A DNA stretch of 64,000 nt from Nitrososphaeraceae archaeon (GTDB lineage: Archaea > Thermoproteota > Nitrososphaeria > Nitrososphaerales > Nitrososphaeraceae). The notes under the pieces were generated by a model, which saw only the letters and a list, made by a program, of their open reading frames with translations, was not told the DNA's origin and searched no databases. This document shows positions 18,278-27,762 of this stretch, piece after piece. The position numbers were made by a program, and so were the translations under genes. The DNA lies in assembly GCA_031316115.1 (NCBI GenBank), contig JALDRC010000005.1, positions 1-64,000 of the forward strand, read 5' to 3'. Position 1 is the first letter of the stretch; every line of letters begins with the position of its first letter.

Positions 18278-19196
18278 TAATCACGTCAGTTTGTATTACC
18301 TATATCTTCAGAAGGTCTATTATAATTGCTTTCCTAATTTTTTTATTAATTAAATTACATTGCTCTATTAGTTCTAGTGATTTTCTAGTTTGATAGCATT
18401 GCAGAAAGTTACAATATTGTCTTCATATAAAAAAAATTTACAAAATTACAAGTCATTAAACTATTGTTATTTACAAAATAAAGATAATTTTCAATCTTTA
18501 AATTTGTTTTAATATTAGATTACAATAATCTAAGAAATATGTTTTTATACTATTTATTAGCTAGAGTAAAATTCTGTTTTTTGAATTTGTGGTTTCATCT
18601 CAAAATTAATACTAAATAGTCATTAGATCTTCCGACATATACCTAATACACATATTAAATATTTGATCAATAATATTAGTATTTTAACTAACATATTAAT
18701 TATTATTTGATATGGAATATTATTTAATATAGTAGTTGAATTATAAAAAATGTTTATTATCTTGAAAATTTTTAAGAACATAATCTTTCTGAAGTGTTTA
18801 TTACTACATAATTCAAGTACATGACGTCAAAACTGTGCCTCCACATAACTATTTTGATATCTGAAATCATCGTTTCGAAAATTGACTATATTATTTTATC
18901 ACAGCTTATTCTAGTGGATTTTTAAACATAAATTATTATTTTATTAAATGCCTAAATTTATTTGCATGAGAAAAAGGATTTATGAACATCTATGCCGACT
19001 TGTTCTCTATTTTCATTGTTTGTATTTACCGCCATAAATTCCACTTTATTTTTTCTATTGACAACCGGTGTTATTGCAAAAAATTCTGTTTTCAATTATT
19101 GTAATCATCTAGTTCTAAAAGTATAAGAAAATATAAAATTACTTAATATTATCCATTTTAATGCAAAGGGTAAGAATATAGAATAAAAGCAAATAT
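18278..19196. other. long AT-rich spacer
   Basis: More than 900 bases without a supported gene on either strand. No repeat, RNA-like GC island or transposon trace was seen. Confidence 0.45.
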
Positions 19197-19583
19197 TTAC
19201 GACATCAATGAATATACATGATTTATAAAAATTTCTTTAGAAACACCCTTAGAAACATAGCATTCTTCACCTAAATCAGGGTAAACTTCTGCTAATGCTT
19301 TGTAATTTATGCTTGATGCTGTCATGAAACATATATGAAATTGTTTTATGGTATCACTTTTTACTTTTTTTTCTATTTCTCGTAGTTTATTATAAAGATC
19401 AAAACCTTCTCTCATAGACATTTTAAAACCAATAAGAACAAGATCATAGTATTGAGGTTTAAATTTCTGCTCTGCAAGATTTGGATCGTTTATTATTGTT
19501 AAATCGAATCCCTCATCTTCTAACCATTTTTTATAAGTTAAGGAACTATAGATATCGTCATCCACTATTAATATGTTTTTCAT
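19197..19583 (-). CDS. stand-alone receiver domain without phosphoacceptor Asp (128 aa)
   Basis: The protein is a single response-regulator receiver domain. The acidic pocket (V-D8-D9-D10) is present, as are the Thr/Ser position (FMTASS) and the conserved Lys (VSKGVS, about residue 112). At the position of the phosphorylated Asp (family pattern DLVLLDxxMP) the sequence reads DLVLIGFKMS, with Gly52 (codon GGT, plus-strand ACC at 19428-19430). It therefore cannot be phosphorylated in the canonical way. Pseudo-receivers of this kind act by protein binding or by other signals. No output domain or histidine kinase lies nearby. Confidence 0.82.
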   Translation of the reverse strand: MKNILIVDDDIYSSLTYKKWLEDEGFDLTIINDPNLAEQKFKPQYYDLVLIGFKMSMREGFDLYNKLREIEKKVKSDTIKQFHICFMTASSINYKALAEVYPDLGEECYVSKGVSKEIFINHVYSLMS

Positions 19584-19958
19584 TGAATATTATATCTAAC
19601 AAGTAATAAACACCAAAGGATATAAAGACTTAAAGATAAACCATTATGATGAAGGTTTTGCGCTAACTGTGTTAATTATTAATACATAAAAAGGCATGAA
19701 TACAATAACACTATATAAGAAAAAAGATAGAGGAATATCGATATAAATAAAACAATATTGAATAATATGAGAATAAAAATGCTAATAGCTTGATCTAATA
19801 CTCTAAAAATAGGCAAGCGTAACTAAATAAAATCAAAATTATTTAATAATAAGAACAATAAACAAACAATTAGCTTAAACACTTAAAACTTTTGCAGATC
19901 CTAGTATTACCTTAAATTATTTATATCTAAATGAAATATAAGTTGTTGTTATATATCT
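19584..19958. other. divergent intergenic region
   Basis: This is the shared upstream region of the minus-strand receiver gene and the plus-strand helicase. A TATA-like TTATTTATATC at about 19917-19927 lies 30-40 bases before the helicase start. Confidence 0.4.
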
Positions 19959-22283
19959 TTGAACGATAATAACCGTCACAGTATTTCCGATATCAAATAT
20001 GTCAACCATCCTTTAATTAAAAAAAATTCGATTGAATATAGATCATATCAAGACAATATTGTAAAGTCAGCAAGATATAAAAATACGATGATTATTCTTC
20101 CAACCGCTTTAGGTAAAACAGTTATTTCTGCTTTAATTTGTGCAGATATAATGTATAATTATAAAAAATTAAAGATATTAATATTGGCTCCAACCAGGCC
20201 ATTAGTTTTACAACACATGAATTCATTTTTATCTTTTCTCCAAGTCATAGATGATCAAAAAATTATAATGACGGGAAAAACCACCCCTAATTTGAGAAAA
20301 TCAATTTGGAAAAATGATCATATCAAATTAATTTTCGCTACTCCTGAAATCGTAAGGAATGATTTATTACAAAATAGGATAAATTTGGGCGATTTCGGTT
20401 TAGTGGTTTTCGATGAAGCTCATAGAGCTGTTAAAGATTATGCTTATACTTTTATAGCAAAAAAATATCTTGAATCTGAAAAAAATCCAACTATTCTAGC
20501 TATGACAGCCAGTCCAGGTTCAGATAGTGAAAGAATAGAACAGGTTTGTGATAACTTGAATATAGAACACATTGAATACAGAAATGAAGAAGATAGAGAT
20601 GTTAAGGCTTATATCAATCCTATTAATATCAAATGGGAATGGCTTGTTCTTCCAGATGAATATATTTCTATTGCAACAATTCTTAAATCTATGTTGAATG
20701 AAAAACTTTGGTGGTTATCTTCTCGAGGTTTGCTAAGAAAGAAAAATACTGATTATGTATTTAAAAAAGATTTGATTGAGCTTGGGAACATATTGAAACA
20801 AAATTTAAAGTATTCGAATCCCCAAAATCAAGGATCTCTTTTTTACGCAATGATGACTCAATCAGCAGCATTATCATTAATGTATTGTATAGAATTGATT
20901 GAAAGTCAAGGATCTTTTTCTTTAACCACATTTATGAAGAGGATGGAAAATAGTGAAGGTAAAACTCATTCTATACTTCTAAAAGACTTACGAATGATAG
21001 AAATTAAAAATAGACTATTAAAGAATAAGATTGTTCATCCTAAAATTGAATATATTGTAGATTTACTAAAGAAATATAATGATAATAATAAATCAATTTC
21101 TAACACAAAATCAAAAGTATTAATTTTTACCCATTATAGAGATACTGCAAAATTTCTGGTAGACATATTGGAACAAAATAAAATTAAAGCGTTTCGTTTT
21201 GTAGGACAAGCTAATAGGAAAGATGACATTGGAATGAAACAAGATGAACAATCTACCATATTGAACTCATTTAGACAAGGAGAATTCAATGTATTAATTG
21301 CAACATCCATAGCTGAAGAAGGATTAGATATTCCGCAAGTCGATCTAGTAATATTTTATGAACCAATTGCTAGTGAAATTAGATATATTCAACGTAGGGG
21401 CAGAACAGGAAGAAAATCTATGGGATCTGTAATTATTTTAGCTGCAAATGATACTGTTGATGCTCGAATTCTATATGCTAGCAAAAGAAGGATGGAAAAT
21501 ATGAAAATATTATTAAATAATATAAAATCTAAATTAAAACCTATAGATAGACATTTACCAAAACTTGATCTGTATAGTGAAGATGATCTAAATAATTTGT
21601 ATAAAGTCACTGAAAAACAGAAGAAAAGTGATTCTGGTACTCTTTATAATGAATATGAAGATTTTTTATCATCAAAATATATACAAAAACATGGTAACAA
21701 AAGAATTATAACAATGGAGAAAGAAGAAATACAGCATAATGATCTTGATGATGATTCTAAAGTTTTAAAGAAAAAGGTAGAAAGAACAAGTAGATTTATT
21801 TATAATGAATTATTAAAGATCTATACTTCACAATCATTACAACATAAGTCATTATTAGATAAATCTTATTTTTATGATAATATTAATAATGTAGATCCTG
21901 ATATAATTGATGAATCATTAAATCATCTAGAAAATAAGAGATTAATTAAAATCAATAATAATGATGACACAATTGATCTATATTTTAAAAATGTAAGTGA
22001 GATTAATTTCTCTAATAACAATTTTAAAAATAATAATAACAATATAAATTTGCAAGGCAAAAAAAAGAATAATGGTTGTTATTATATTTGTGTAGAAAAA
22101 GTTATCTCGGGCAAAGCAATAGTTCTAGTAGATGGTAAATGGCATGCTACATTGAATTATTATGATTATGAAGGTCCACGAAGGCTTTTAAAACGAGGAT
22201 CTGAATTTAAAGCTACTTCGGAACTATATTATGATACAAGCGGTGTTTTTTGTGTTAGAATTAAAGATGTACTATTAATGTAA
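19959..22283 (+). CDS. Hef-like superfamily 2 DNA helicase (774 aa)
   Basis: This is an SF2 helicase of the Hef/FANCM/MPH1 type that remodels stalled forks and branched DNA. Motif I is LPTALGKT (47-54), motif II is D152-E-A-H155 (VVFDEAHRAVKDYAY), motif III lies in MTASPGS, and motif VI is QRRGRTGR (478-485), preceded by EEGLDIP. Between the two RecA domains lies the helical Hef insert (about 235-370). Euryarchaeal Hef carries an ERCC4 nuclease at the C-terminus. Here the tail (560-774) has no nuclease motif (no ERKxxxD) and includes an Asn-rich stretch (about 667-709) before a beta-rich end. The start codon is TTG at 19959. Confidence 0.88.
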   Translation: MNDNNRHSISDIKYVNHPLIKKNSIEYRSYQDNIVKSARYKNTMIILPTALGKTVISALICADIMYNYKKLKILILAPTRPLVLQHMNSFLSFLQVIDDQKIIMTGKTTPNLRKSIWKNDHIKLIFATPEIVRNDLLQNRINLGDFGLVVFDEAHRAVKDYAYTFIAKKYLESEKNPTILAMTASPGSDSERIEQVCDNLNIEHIEYRNEEDRDVKAYINPINIKWEWLVLPDEYISIATILKSMLNEKLWWLSSRGLLRKKNTDYVFKKDLIELGNILKQNLKYSNPQNQGSLFYAMMTQSAALSLMYCIELIESQGSFSLTTFMKRMENSEGKTHSILLKDLRMIEIKNRLLKNKIVHPKIEYIVDLLKKYNDNNKSISNTKSKVLIFTHYRDTAKFLVDILEQNKIKAFRFVGQANRKDDIGMKQDEQSTILNSFRQGEFNVLIATSIAEEGLDIPQVDLVIFYEPIASEIRYIQRRGRTGRKSMGSVIILAANDTVDARILYASKRRMENMKILLNNIKSKLKPIDRHLPKLDLYSEDDLNNLYKVTEKQKKSDSGTLYNEYEDFLSSKYIQKHGNKRIITMEKEEIQHNDLDDDSKVLKKKVERTSRFIYNELLKIYTSQSLQHKSLLDKSYFYDNINNVDPDIIDESLNHLENKRLIKINNNDDTIDLYFKNVSEINFSNNNFKNNNNNINLQGKKKNNGCYYICVEKVISGKAIVLVDGKWHATLNYYDYEGPRRLLKRGSEFKATSELYYDTSGVFCVRIKDVLLM

Positions 22284-22335
22284 AAATCAGTATTGATGAT
22301 ATGAAAATATTCTGGTTTGTTTAATCGTTTATATT

Positions 22336-22640
22336 TGCAGGTTCCAACCTTACTTTTTGAGAATAACTCATTGAATATTCTTGATATAAGGAATCTTCAG
22401 ATAGATTCCGAGCACAGAATTTAAGAGCCGAATACATGACCATAGCAAAAAAAACTGGTTTGCTGCATGAACAAAGATTTCATCTATAATGATCTCGTAT
22501 ACTCTTTTACGTTCGAAGATCTAAGAGGATCCAAATATCCAAAGGTTTTATTTCTTTCAAATTTGATTTTTTTAAATGATAAATAGGAGGTTGTTAGCTA
22601 TATCTTTTTCTGCCTATCTGAACAGAGCCAAATGAGCCTT
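22336..22640 (-). pseudogene. decayed IS6-type transposase remnant
   Basis: Minus-strand translation in changing frames gives pieces that match the IS6-type transposase at 34.06-34.72 kb. They are KIKFERNKT (N-terminus), KRVYEIIIDEIFVHA (first-Asp region) and SVLGIYL (middle). AACAGAGCC at 22621-22629 matches the terminal repeat of that element. An internal deletion and several frameshifts make it an old, inactive copy. The other end is lost. Confidence 0.6.
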
Positions 22641-22716
22641 GTATAAAAAATAATTAATAGAACAATATCATTTCAAAATTAAAAATATAATCAGGTTCTT
22701 TTTATATTATTGTATT

Positions 22717-22962
22717 TTATTTATTAAAACATACAGAACATTTGTCAGAGGTATCGATTGTACCTTTTTGGCCACAAATTGAACATTTTTTTCCGTAATT
22801 AACAGTATTTTTTGGAGCTTTGATTTTTTGTAGGCAATAACCGCAAATAGGAGCTTCCATTGAATAACTTGAAAGAAAGCCTTTACCACATTGATTGCAT
22901 TTTAAACTATACATTTTACCCTTAGGTTTCCACGTAAGTCTTCTAATCCAATTAAGAATCAT
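22717..22962 (-). CDS. double zinc-ribbon small protein (81 aa)
   Basis: The protein contains two zinc-binding units: CNQCGKG ... CGYC (residues about 22-42) and CSICGQKG ... CSVC (about 60-78). Each has two CxxC pairs. The N-terminus is basic with Trp residues (WIRRLTWKPKGK). No signal peptide is visible. Small multi-zinc-ribbon proteins are common in archaea and usually bind nucleic acids or act as rubredoxin-like or structural modules; which applies here cannot be told. ATG at 22962 is the natural start. Confidence 0.72.
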   Translation of the reverse strand: MILNWIRRLTWKPKGKMYSLKCNQCGKGFLSSYSMEAPICGYCLQKIKAPKNTVNYGKKCSICGQKGTIDTSDKCSVCFNK

Positions 22963-24123
22963 TTTATTATTATATCACTCTTAATTATCTATATTTCTTT
23001 AGATAAGGAATCAATGTCTAACGAAAATAATATAAGAATATCCAATAAACAAGTAGAGAAAGTTCTTTTTTATCTCAAGAAATTTAATTAGTTATCTTAA
23101 TAAAGTTCTGTAAGCGTATTTTGTGAATACTAATATTTATTTCGATCATCAATATCTTAATTTATTTGCTTATATGAATAAGAGATTTCAAATGGATCTG
23201 AATTTGTATTGTTCTTATTAATATTATTACAAATAACATGTGATTTAAGGTCTTGATTATATGAAAATTAGTGGATACAGCGACTTTGTATACATACTAT
23301 GTTCAACCTAGTTATAGTTTATTGGTAGACATCTTGTAAAGCAAGCATTACTACTATTTGTTATTATAATTGTTATTATATAGAGTAATTGATATAGTGA
23401 GATTTTACTGCTTAATTTAGAGTATAAATTAAGAGTGATCTAATAATCTAGTGAATAAGATTAACGAGAGTAGATTATTTAAATCAAGTCATACAATGAA
23501 TATTTGTCTACATTTATTTATATAGAGCTTTTTCTCAGCTCTCTAGTTCTTCTTCCAATTATTAAAATTCCTAGTTTTTTCCATAATATAAAAATAAGTA
23601 GAATTATAAAATGAAATCTAATATCACACTAGAACATTGTTAAGTTATCAAAACTAAACAAGTGAAGTTTAGTATTGACTGCATTCATGTGAAAAAAATA
23701 ATAATTTAACCAAATTGATATATAATAAATATGATAACATATTTTAATGTATTCATTACTAGAATTTTTCACTAATTTACAAAATAAATGTATTGAATTT
23801 AAAAAGTTTTATTTCTCAAAAGATAATTTGTAATTTAAGATATTTGACTGTTATATTTCTGCAATACTTTTAGGATGTAGTTCTCAGCACTCTCCTATCT
23901 TATTTTGTCATGCTTTAAAGAAGATTACTTGTAGTAGAAAATACTGGATGAACTTTAAATCCAATTTAACAGAATAACCAGATTATAGTTTAACTTAGTT
24001 TTATTTTTTCGATATATTATAACACTTAAAAGTATGAATTCTATTTGGAATGTCATATTATAAGAGATTACCAAAAGAGATAACTTTTAAGTAATATTAA
24101 TAAATTATAAATGATTTTGATTA
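22963..24123. other. long AT-rich spacer
   Basis: About 1.16 kb without a supported gene. No transposon trace or structured GC-rich island was recognised. It separates the zinc-ribbon gene from the phosphomevalonate dehydratase genes. Confidence 0.45.
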
Positions 24124-25275
24124 ATGGATCTTACAAAAGAAGAAGAAAATGCTCTTAATGGTAAATATGGATCTGGATTAGAAAAAGCCTATAAAATACT
24201 AGAAGCTATAGGGAAAGCCAATAATGCTACTAAATTTATTCCTATCAAATGGGCGCATATTTCTGGAGTAAATTTTAATACTATCGGAGAAGCAGGAGTA
24301 AAATTTCTTAAAGATCTTGATAAAAATACAAGTGTTTCGGTAACAACTACTTTAAATCCCATGGGATATGATTCAAGATTAGATAACGATTTAAGTGCTA
24401 ATTTTAAGGAAAAACAAAGAGATATAATTAATTCCTATACTCAATTAGGAGTAAACCCTACATTTACTTGTATACCATATGAGATATTTGATCTTCCTAA
24501 AGAAGGTAATGTTAGTTTTGCCGAAAGCAATGCGGCAGTCTTCAGCAACTCCATTTTAGGGATAAAGACAAATAAAGAAAGTGCAATAAGTGCGTTAGCA
24601 AGTGCGTTAACTGGAAAAGTGCCATATTCGGATTTACTAATTGATGAAATGAGAAAGCCGAGAATAAAAATAAAACTAGAAACAAAAGTAGAGTCTGAAA
24701 CTGATTATGGACTATTAGGTTATTTTGCAGGGAAAACTATTAATGAAAATAGTGTTGGCATAGAAAAAATTAAAGATCTAAACCTTATGAACGGTAAAGC
24801 TCTTTCTGCGGGCTTGGGTACTTCTGGTATGTGTGGAATGTTTAGTATTAAAAATCACAACAATGCAGAACTAATATCATTTGGAAAGGAAGAAATGAAT
24901 AAAACGAGAGAAGAATTAGATACTGCCGAAAAAGGGGAATTAATAGTTTTTGGAAGTCCACAGCTAGGTCATACTGAATTAGATAATTTGTCCAAAATAA
25001 CAAAGGATAAAACTTTTAAAAAGAAATGCATGATTTTCTGTCCGCGTATTGTTTCTGAATCCGTACGAAATAGAGAGATAATACTTAAATTACAAAAAGC
25101 TGGAGCGGAAATTATATGTGATGCATGTACATGTTTAACCCCGCTTATTACTAGAGATAATTATGATTCTATAGTAACAAATAGTATAAAATGTGCATAT
25201 TATATGAAAAAATCGAATAAAATAGATGTAGCATTAAAGGATATGCGCACCATCGTCACAGAATATTGCGAGTAG
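24124..25275 (+). CDS. phosphomevalonate dehydratase large subunit (aconitase X, 383 aa)
   Basis: This is the large subunit of archaeal aconitase X, AcnX/DUF521. In the archaeal mevalonate pathway it dehydrates 5-phosphomevalonate to trans-anhydromevalonate 5-phosphate for isoprenoid lipid synthesis (established for Aeropyrum; transferred here by family). Visible landmarks are the N-terminal EEENALNGKYG, VTTTLNPMGYD, the SNAAVFSNS segment, GTSGMCGMF and the Cys-rich ICDACTCLTP near residue 338, which supplies iron-sulphur ligands. The small subunit follows 7 bases downstream, as in other archaea. Length is normal for the separate large subunit. Confidence 0.87.
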   Translation: MDLTKEEENALNGKYGSGLEKAYKILEAIGKANNATKFIPIKWAHISGVNFNTIGEAGVKFLKDLDKNTSVSVTTTLNPMGYDSRLDNDLSANFKEKQRDIINSYTQLGVNPTFTCIPYEIFDLPKEGNVSFAESNAAVFSNSILGIKTNKESAISALASALTGKVPYSDLLIDEMRKPRIKIKLETKVESETDYGLLGYFAGKTINENSVGIEKIKDLNLMNGKALSAGLGTSGMCGMFSIKNHNNAELISFGKEEMNKTREELDTAEKGELIVFGSPQLGHTELDNLSKITKDKTFKKKCMIFCPRIVSESVRNREIILKLQKAGAEIICDACTCLTPLITRDNYDSIVTNSIKCAYYMKKSNKIDVALKDMRTIVTEYCE

Positions 25276-25282
25276 AAATAGG

Positions 25283-25693
25283 TTGATTGAAATTAAATGT
25301 AGGAAAATAGTTGGAGGAAAAGCTAAAGGTCAAGTATTGATAACTACTCAGCCTTTGAATATGCTTTCAATGATTGATAATGTTTCAGGTGTGATAAAGG
25401 ATGAAAAGCATGAATTATTTAAAAAAACATTAAAGAACAAGATACTCATTTTTCCGAATTCAGTTGGTAGTAGCGTTGGTGCATACGCCTTTTATTCCTT
25501 AAAAGTAAATGGAGTTAATCCACTAGCTATTATTTGTACCCATAAATGTGATACAATTACAGCATCAGGATGTGCGATTTCAGATATCCCATTGGTAGAT
25601 AATCTAAATTTTAAAACAGAATTAATGATCGAAAATGGTACAGAGATATTTCTTGATGCAGATAACGAAAAAATCGTTATAAATAAAGTTTAA
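25283..25693 (+). CDS. phosphomevalonate dehydratase small subunit (DUF126, 136 aa)
   Basis: This is the swivelling small subunit of aconitase X. Diagnostic segments are KIVGGKAKGQVLITTQPL (residues ~7-24), GVIKDEKHELF, ILIFPNSVGSSVGAYAFY (about 51-68), and the end segment IFLDADNEKIVI. It pairs with the large subunit immediately upstream to form the active site. The frame begins with TTG at 25283, 7 bases after the upstream stop, so the two are one transcription unit. Nothing is missing against the family. Confidence 0.87.
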   Translation: MIEIKCRKIVGGKAKGQVLITTQPLNMLSMIDNVSGVIKDEKHELFKKTLKNKILIFPNSVGSSVGAYAFYSLKVNGVNPLAIICTHKCDTITASGCAISDIPLVDNLNFKTELMIENGTEIFLDADNEKIVINKV

Positions 25694-25720
25694 GTTAGAA
25701 AGTATTCCTGATTAATAATT

Positions 25721-25787
25721 GGTACGTGGCACTCGATGGGCGAACTGACTGTAAAATATGCAGGATGAAGATCAAAGTCCACGTACC
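25721..25787 (+). other. unassigned 67-nt structured element (9-bp closing stem)
   Basis: GGTACGTGG at 25721-25729 is perfectly complementary to CCACGTACC at 25779-25787. The 49 bases between them are more GC-rich than the surrounding spacer and include CTG...CAG pairing around a TAAAATAT loop. It sits between convergent genes (the small dehydratase subunit and LSm), so it could be a bidirectional terminator or a small RNA, and the strand is uncertain. It is not a proper tRNA: no T-arm consensus is present. The C and D boxes are not in the order needed for a C/D guide RNA. Confidence 0.45.
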
Positions 25788-25841
25788 ATATCATCTATAA
25801 AAAAATAATAGATGATAAAATCATGATTTAATCGTATATCA

Positions 25842-26084
25842 TTACTCTTGTGGAGAAATTATTATGATATTATCACCTTTCAGTAAAAGATTTCCAAGTT
25901 TAGATTCCTGATTATTTTTATATTCTGATGCATTACTTAAAATAAGATTCATATGTTGATCAAATTTTTCCAGTATTCCTTTAACAATTTTATCCCCTTT
26001 TAATTTTATCATTATTTTCTTTCCAACATTTTCTTTCAAAACTTGAACAGTTACGTCTATTGACAATAAGATATTAAGAAACAA
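25842..26084 (-). CDS. archaeal Sm-like (LSm) RNA-binding protein (80 aa)
   Basis: This is a ring-forming Sm fold protein that binds U-rich RNA. Sm motif 1 is GKKIMIKLKGDKIVKGILE followed by FDQHMNLILSNA (residues ~21-52). Sm motif 2 is LGNLLLKGDNIIIISP (63-78), containing the diagnostic KGDN. Length and layout are those of archaeal SmAP proteins, which form heptamers involved in RNA processing. It faces the phosphomevalonate dehydratase operon convergently. The first residues up to about 14 are less typical, so a later start is possible, but no other ATG lies before the fold. Confidence 0.9.
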   Translation of the reverse strand: MFLNILLSIDVTVQVLKENVGKKIMIKLKGDKIVKGILEKFDQHMNLILSNASEYKNNQESKLGNLLLKGDNIIIISPQE

Positions 26085-26237
26085 AACAGTATATAACTTA
26101 ATTTATTTTTATCCACATTGCTAAATTTATCAAATAATTCCTGTTTTTTATTAGAGTTCAAAAAAATGAAATTTTGTATTAAATATCATTACGAAGCAAA
26201 TTTTTGACTCTGGGCTTCATTAATGATAGAATGATAC

Positions 26238-27668
26238 TCACATTAATGAAACATCATGAGGTTGACTTTCAAGATATCCAGCTGAAGTAATTCGTATGAA
26301 TTCTGCATTATTTTGCATTTCTGAGATATTCTTTGCACCACAGTAACTTAATCCTGATCGCAAACCTCCCACTAATTGACGAATTATTTCTACAACACTT
26401 CCTTTGTAGGGCACCATAGCTTCTACGCCCTCAGGAATGTAGTCGTTAAGATCGTCAGAATCAATAGTTTTTCCTTCTTCTCTGTACCTTCTTCCCAATG
26501 AAGCATAAAGAGACGCCATACCTCTATAAATTTTATATTTTTTTCCGTTTTTGACTAGAGTTTTCCCTGGACTCTCGTCTGTTCCTCCTAATAGACTTCC
26601 TATCATGATAGATGAAGAACCAGCAGCTAGAGCCTTGGTAACATCTCCTGAATTTCTTATTCCTCCATCAGAAATTATTGGAATGTCATAATCTCTAGCG
26701 GTTTGAACACTATCCAATATAGCGGTCAACTGTGGTACCCCCGAACCTGTTATTACCCTTGTAATACATATGGAACCTGATCCTACTCCAACTTTAACTG
26801 CATCTACACCGGCTTTGATTAGATCTTCTGCCCCTCTTCCAGTAGCAACATTTCCGGCGATCAGTTCACAGTTCTTGAATGCTTTTTTTATTAGCCGAAT
26901 GCAATTTATGGCATTTTCGCTATGACCGTGGGCGATATCTACTACGATAACATCTGCACCTGCATCAAGTAATGCCTCAGTTCTTTCTAGGTAGTCTCCT
27001 TTTACTCCAACTGCTGCGCCTACTAATAAATGGCCTTTCTTATCTTTAGAGGCATAAGGATATTGTTCCATTTTTAAGATATCCTTGCTTGTGATAAGAC
27101 CTACTATTTGTTTATATTTATCAATTATAGGTAATTTTTCAATTTTATTCTTATGAAGAATTTCTTTGGCTTGATCAATTGTAGTTCCTACTTCTGCATA
27201 AACTACATCCTTGCTCATTACTTCAGATACATTGCTGTCTTGATTTTTCTCAAATAATATGTCTCTCTTTGTGAGAATTCCTATGAGTTTTTTATCTTTC
27301 TCTACCAGCAAACCCGAAACACCGTAATCTCGCATTGTTTTTTTTGCTTGTTTTATGGAAGATTCTATAGATATGGTATAAGGCTGTTCTATCATAACAG
27401 ATTCGGATCTTTTTACTCGCAACACTTCGTCTACCTGGTCTTGAATGGTCAAGAATCTATGAATTATTCCGATCCCACCTTCTCTTGCTAGTGCTATAGC
27501 CATTGATGACTCCGTTACTGTATCCATATTAGCACTTATTATAGGAATATTCAGCTTGATGTTTTTCGATATTCTTGTTTTTAGATCTGTTTGAGATCGT
27601 GATACAATTGGAGAATACTTAGGTACTAATAATACATCATCAAAAGTGAGACCTTCTTTGATATTCAT
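26238..27668 (-). CDS. guaB: IMP dehydrogenase (476 aa)
   Basis: The enzyme oxidises IMP to XMP with NAD+, the committed step of guanine nucleotide synthesis. The protein has the TIM-barrel IMPDH core split by a pair of CBS domains (about residues 92-205). The catalytic loop is [12 protein letters not shown] with the active-site Cys301. The flap and IMP-binding segments are present ([38 protein letters not shown]). Length is normal. It begins at ATG 27668 and is separated from the folP-like gene by 94 bases on the same strand, so the two may share a transcript. Confidence 0.95.
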   Translation of the reverse strand: MNIKEGLTFDDVLLVPKYSPIVSRSQTDLKTRISKNIKLNIPIISANMDTVTESSMAIALAREGGIGIIHRFLTIQDQVDEVLRVKRSESVMIEQPYTISIESSIKQAKKTMRDYGVSGLLVEKDKKLIGILTKRDILFEKNQDSNVSEVMSKDVVYAEVGTTIDQAKEILHKNKIEKLPIIDKYKQIVGLITSKDILKMEQYPYASKDKKGHLLVGAAVGVKGDYLERTEALLDAGADVIVVDIAHGHSENAINCIRLIKKAFKNCELIAGNVATGRGAEDLIKAGVDAVKVGVGSGSICITRVITGSGVPQLTAILDSVQTARDYDIPIISDGGIRNSGDVTKALAAGSSSIMIGSLLGGTDESPGKTLVKNGKKYKIYRGMASLYASLGRRYREEGKTIDSDDLNDYIPEGVEAMVPYKGSVVEIIRQLVGGLRSGLSYCGAKNISEMQNNAEFIRITSAGYLESQPHDVSLM

Positions 27669-27762
27669 TAAATGCGTCTTTATAATATAGACTTGAAGAA
27701 GGATTATAAGCGTTTTGAACTCTTATCTACTCATAAATCTTGATAGATCCATTTTATACAGA

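Noticed and set aside
25721-25787. Possible tRNA or C/D box RNA
   Set aside because: Size and stem recall a tRNA, but there is no GGTTC-type T-arm or clear anticodon arm, and CTGA precedes GATGA without the flanking boxes needed for a C/D RNA. Kept only as an unassigned structured element.
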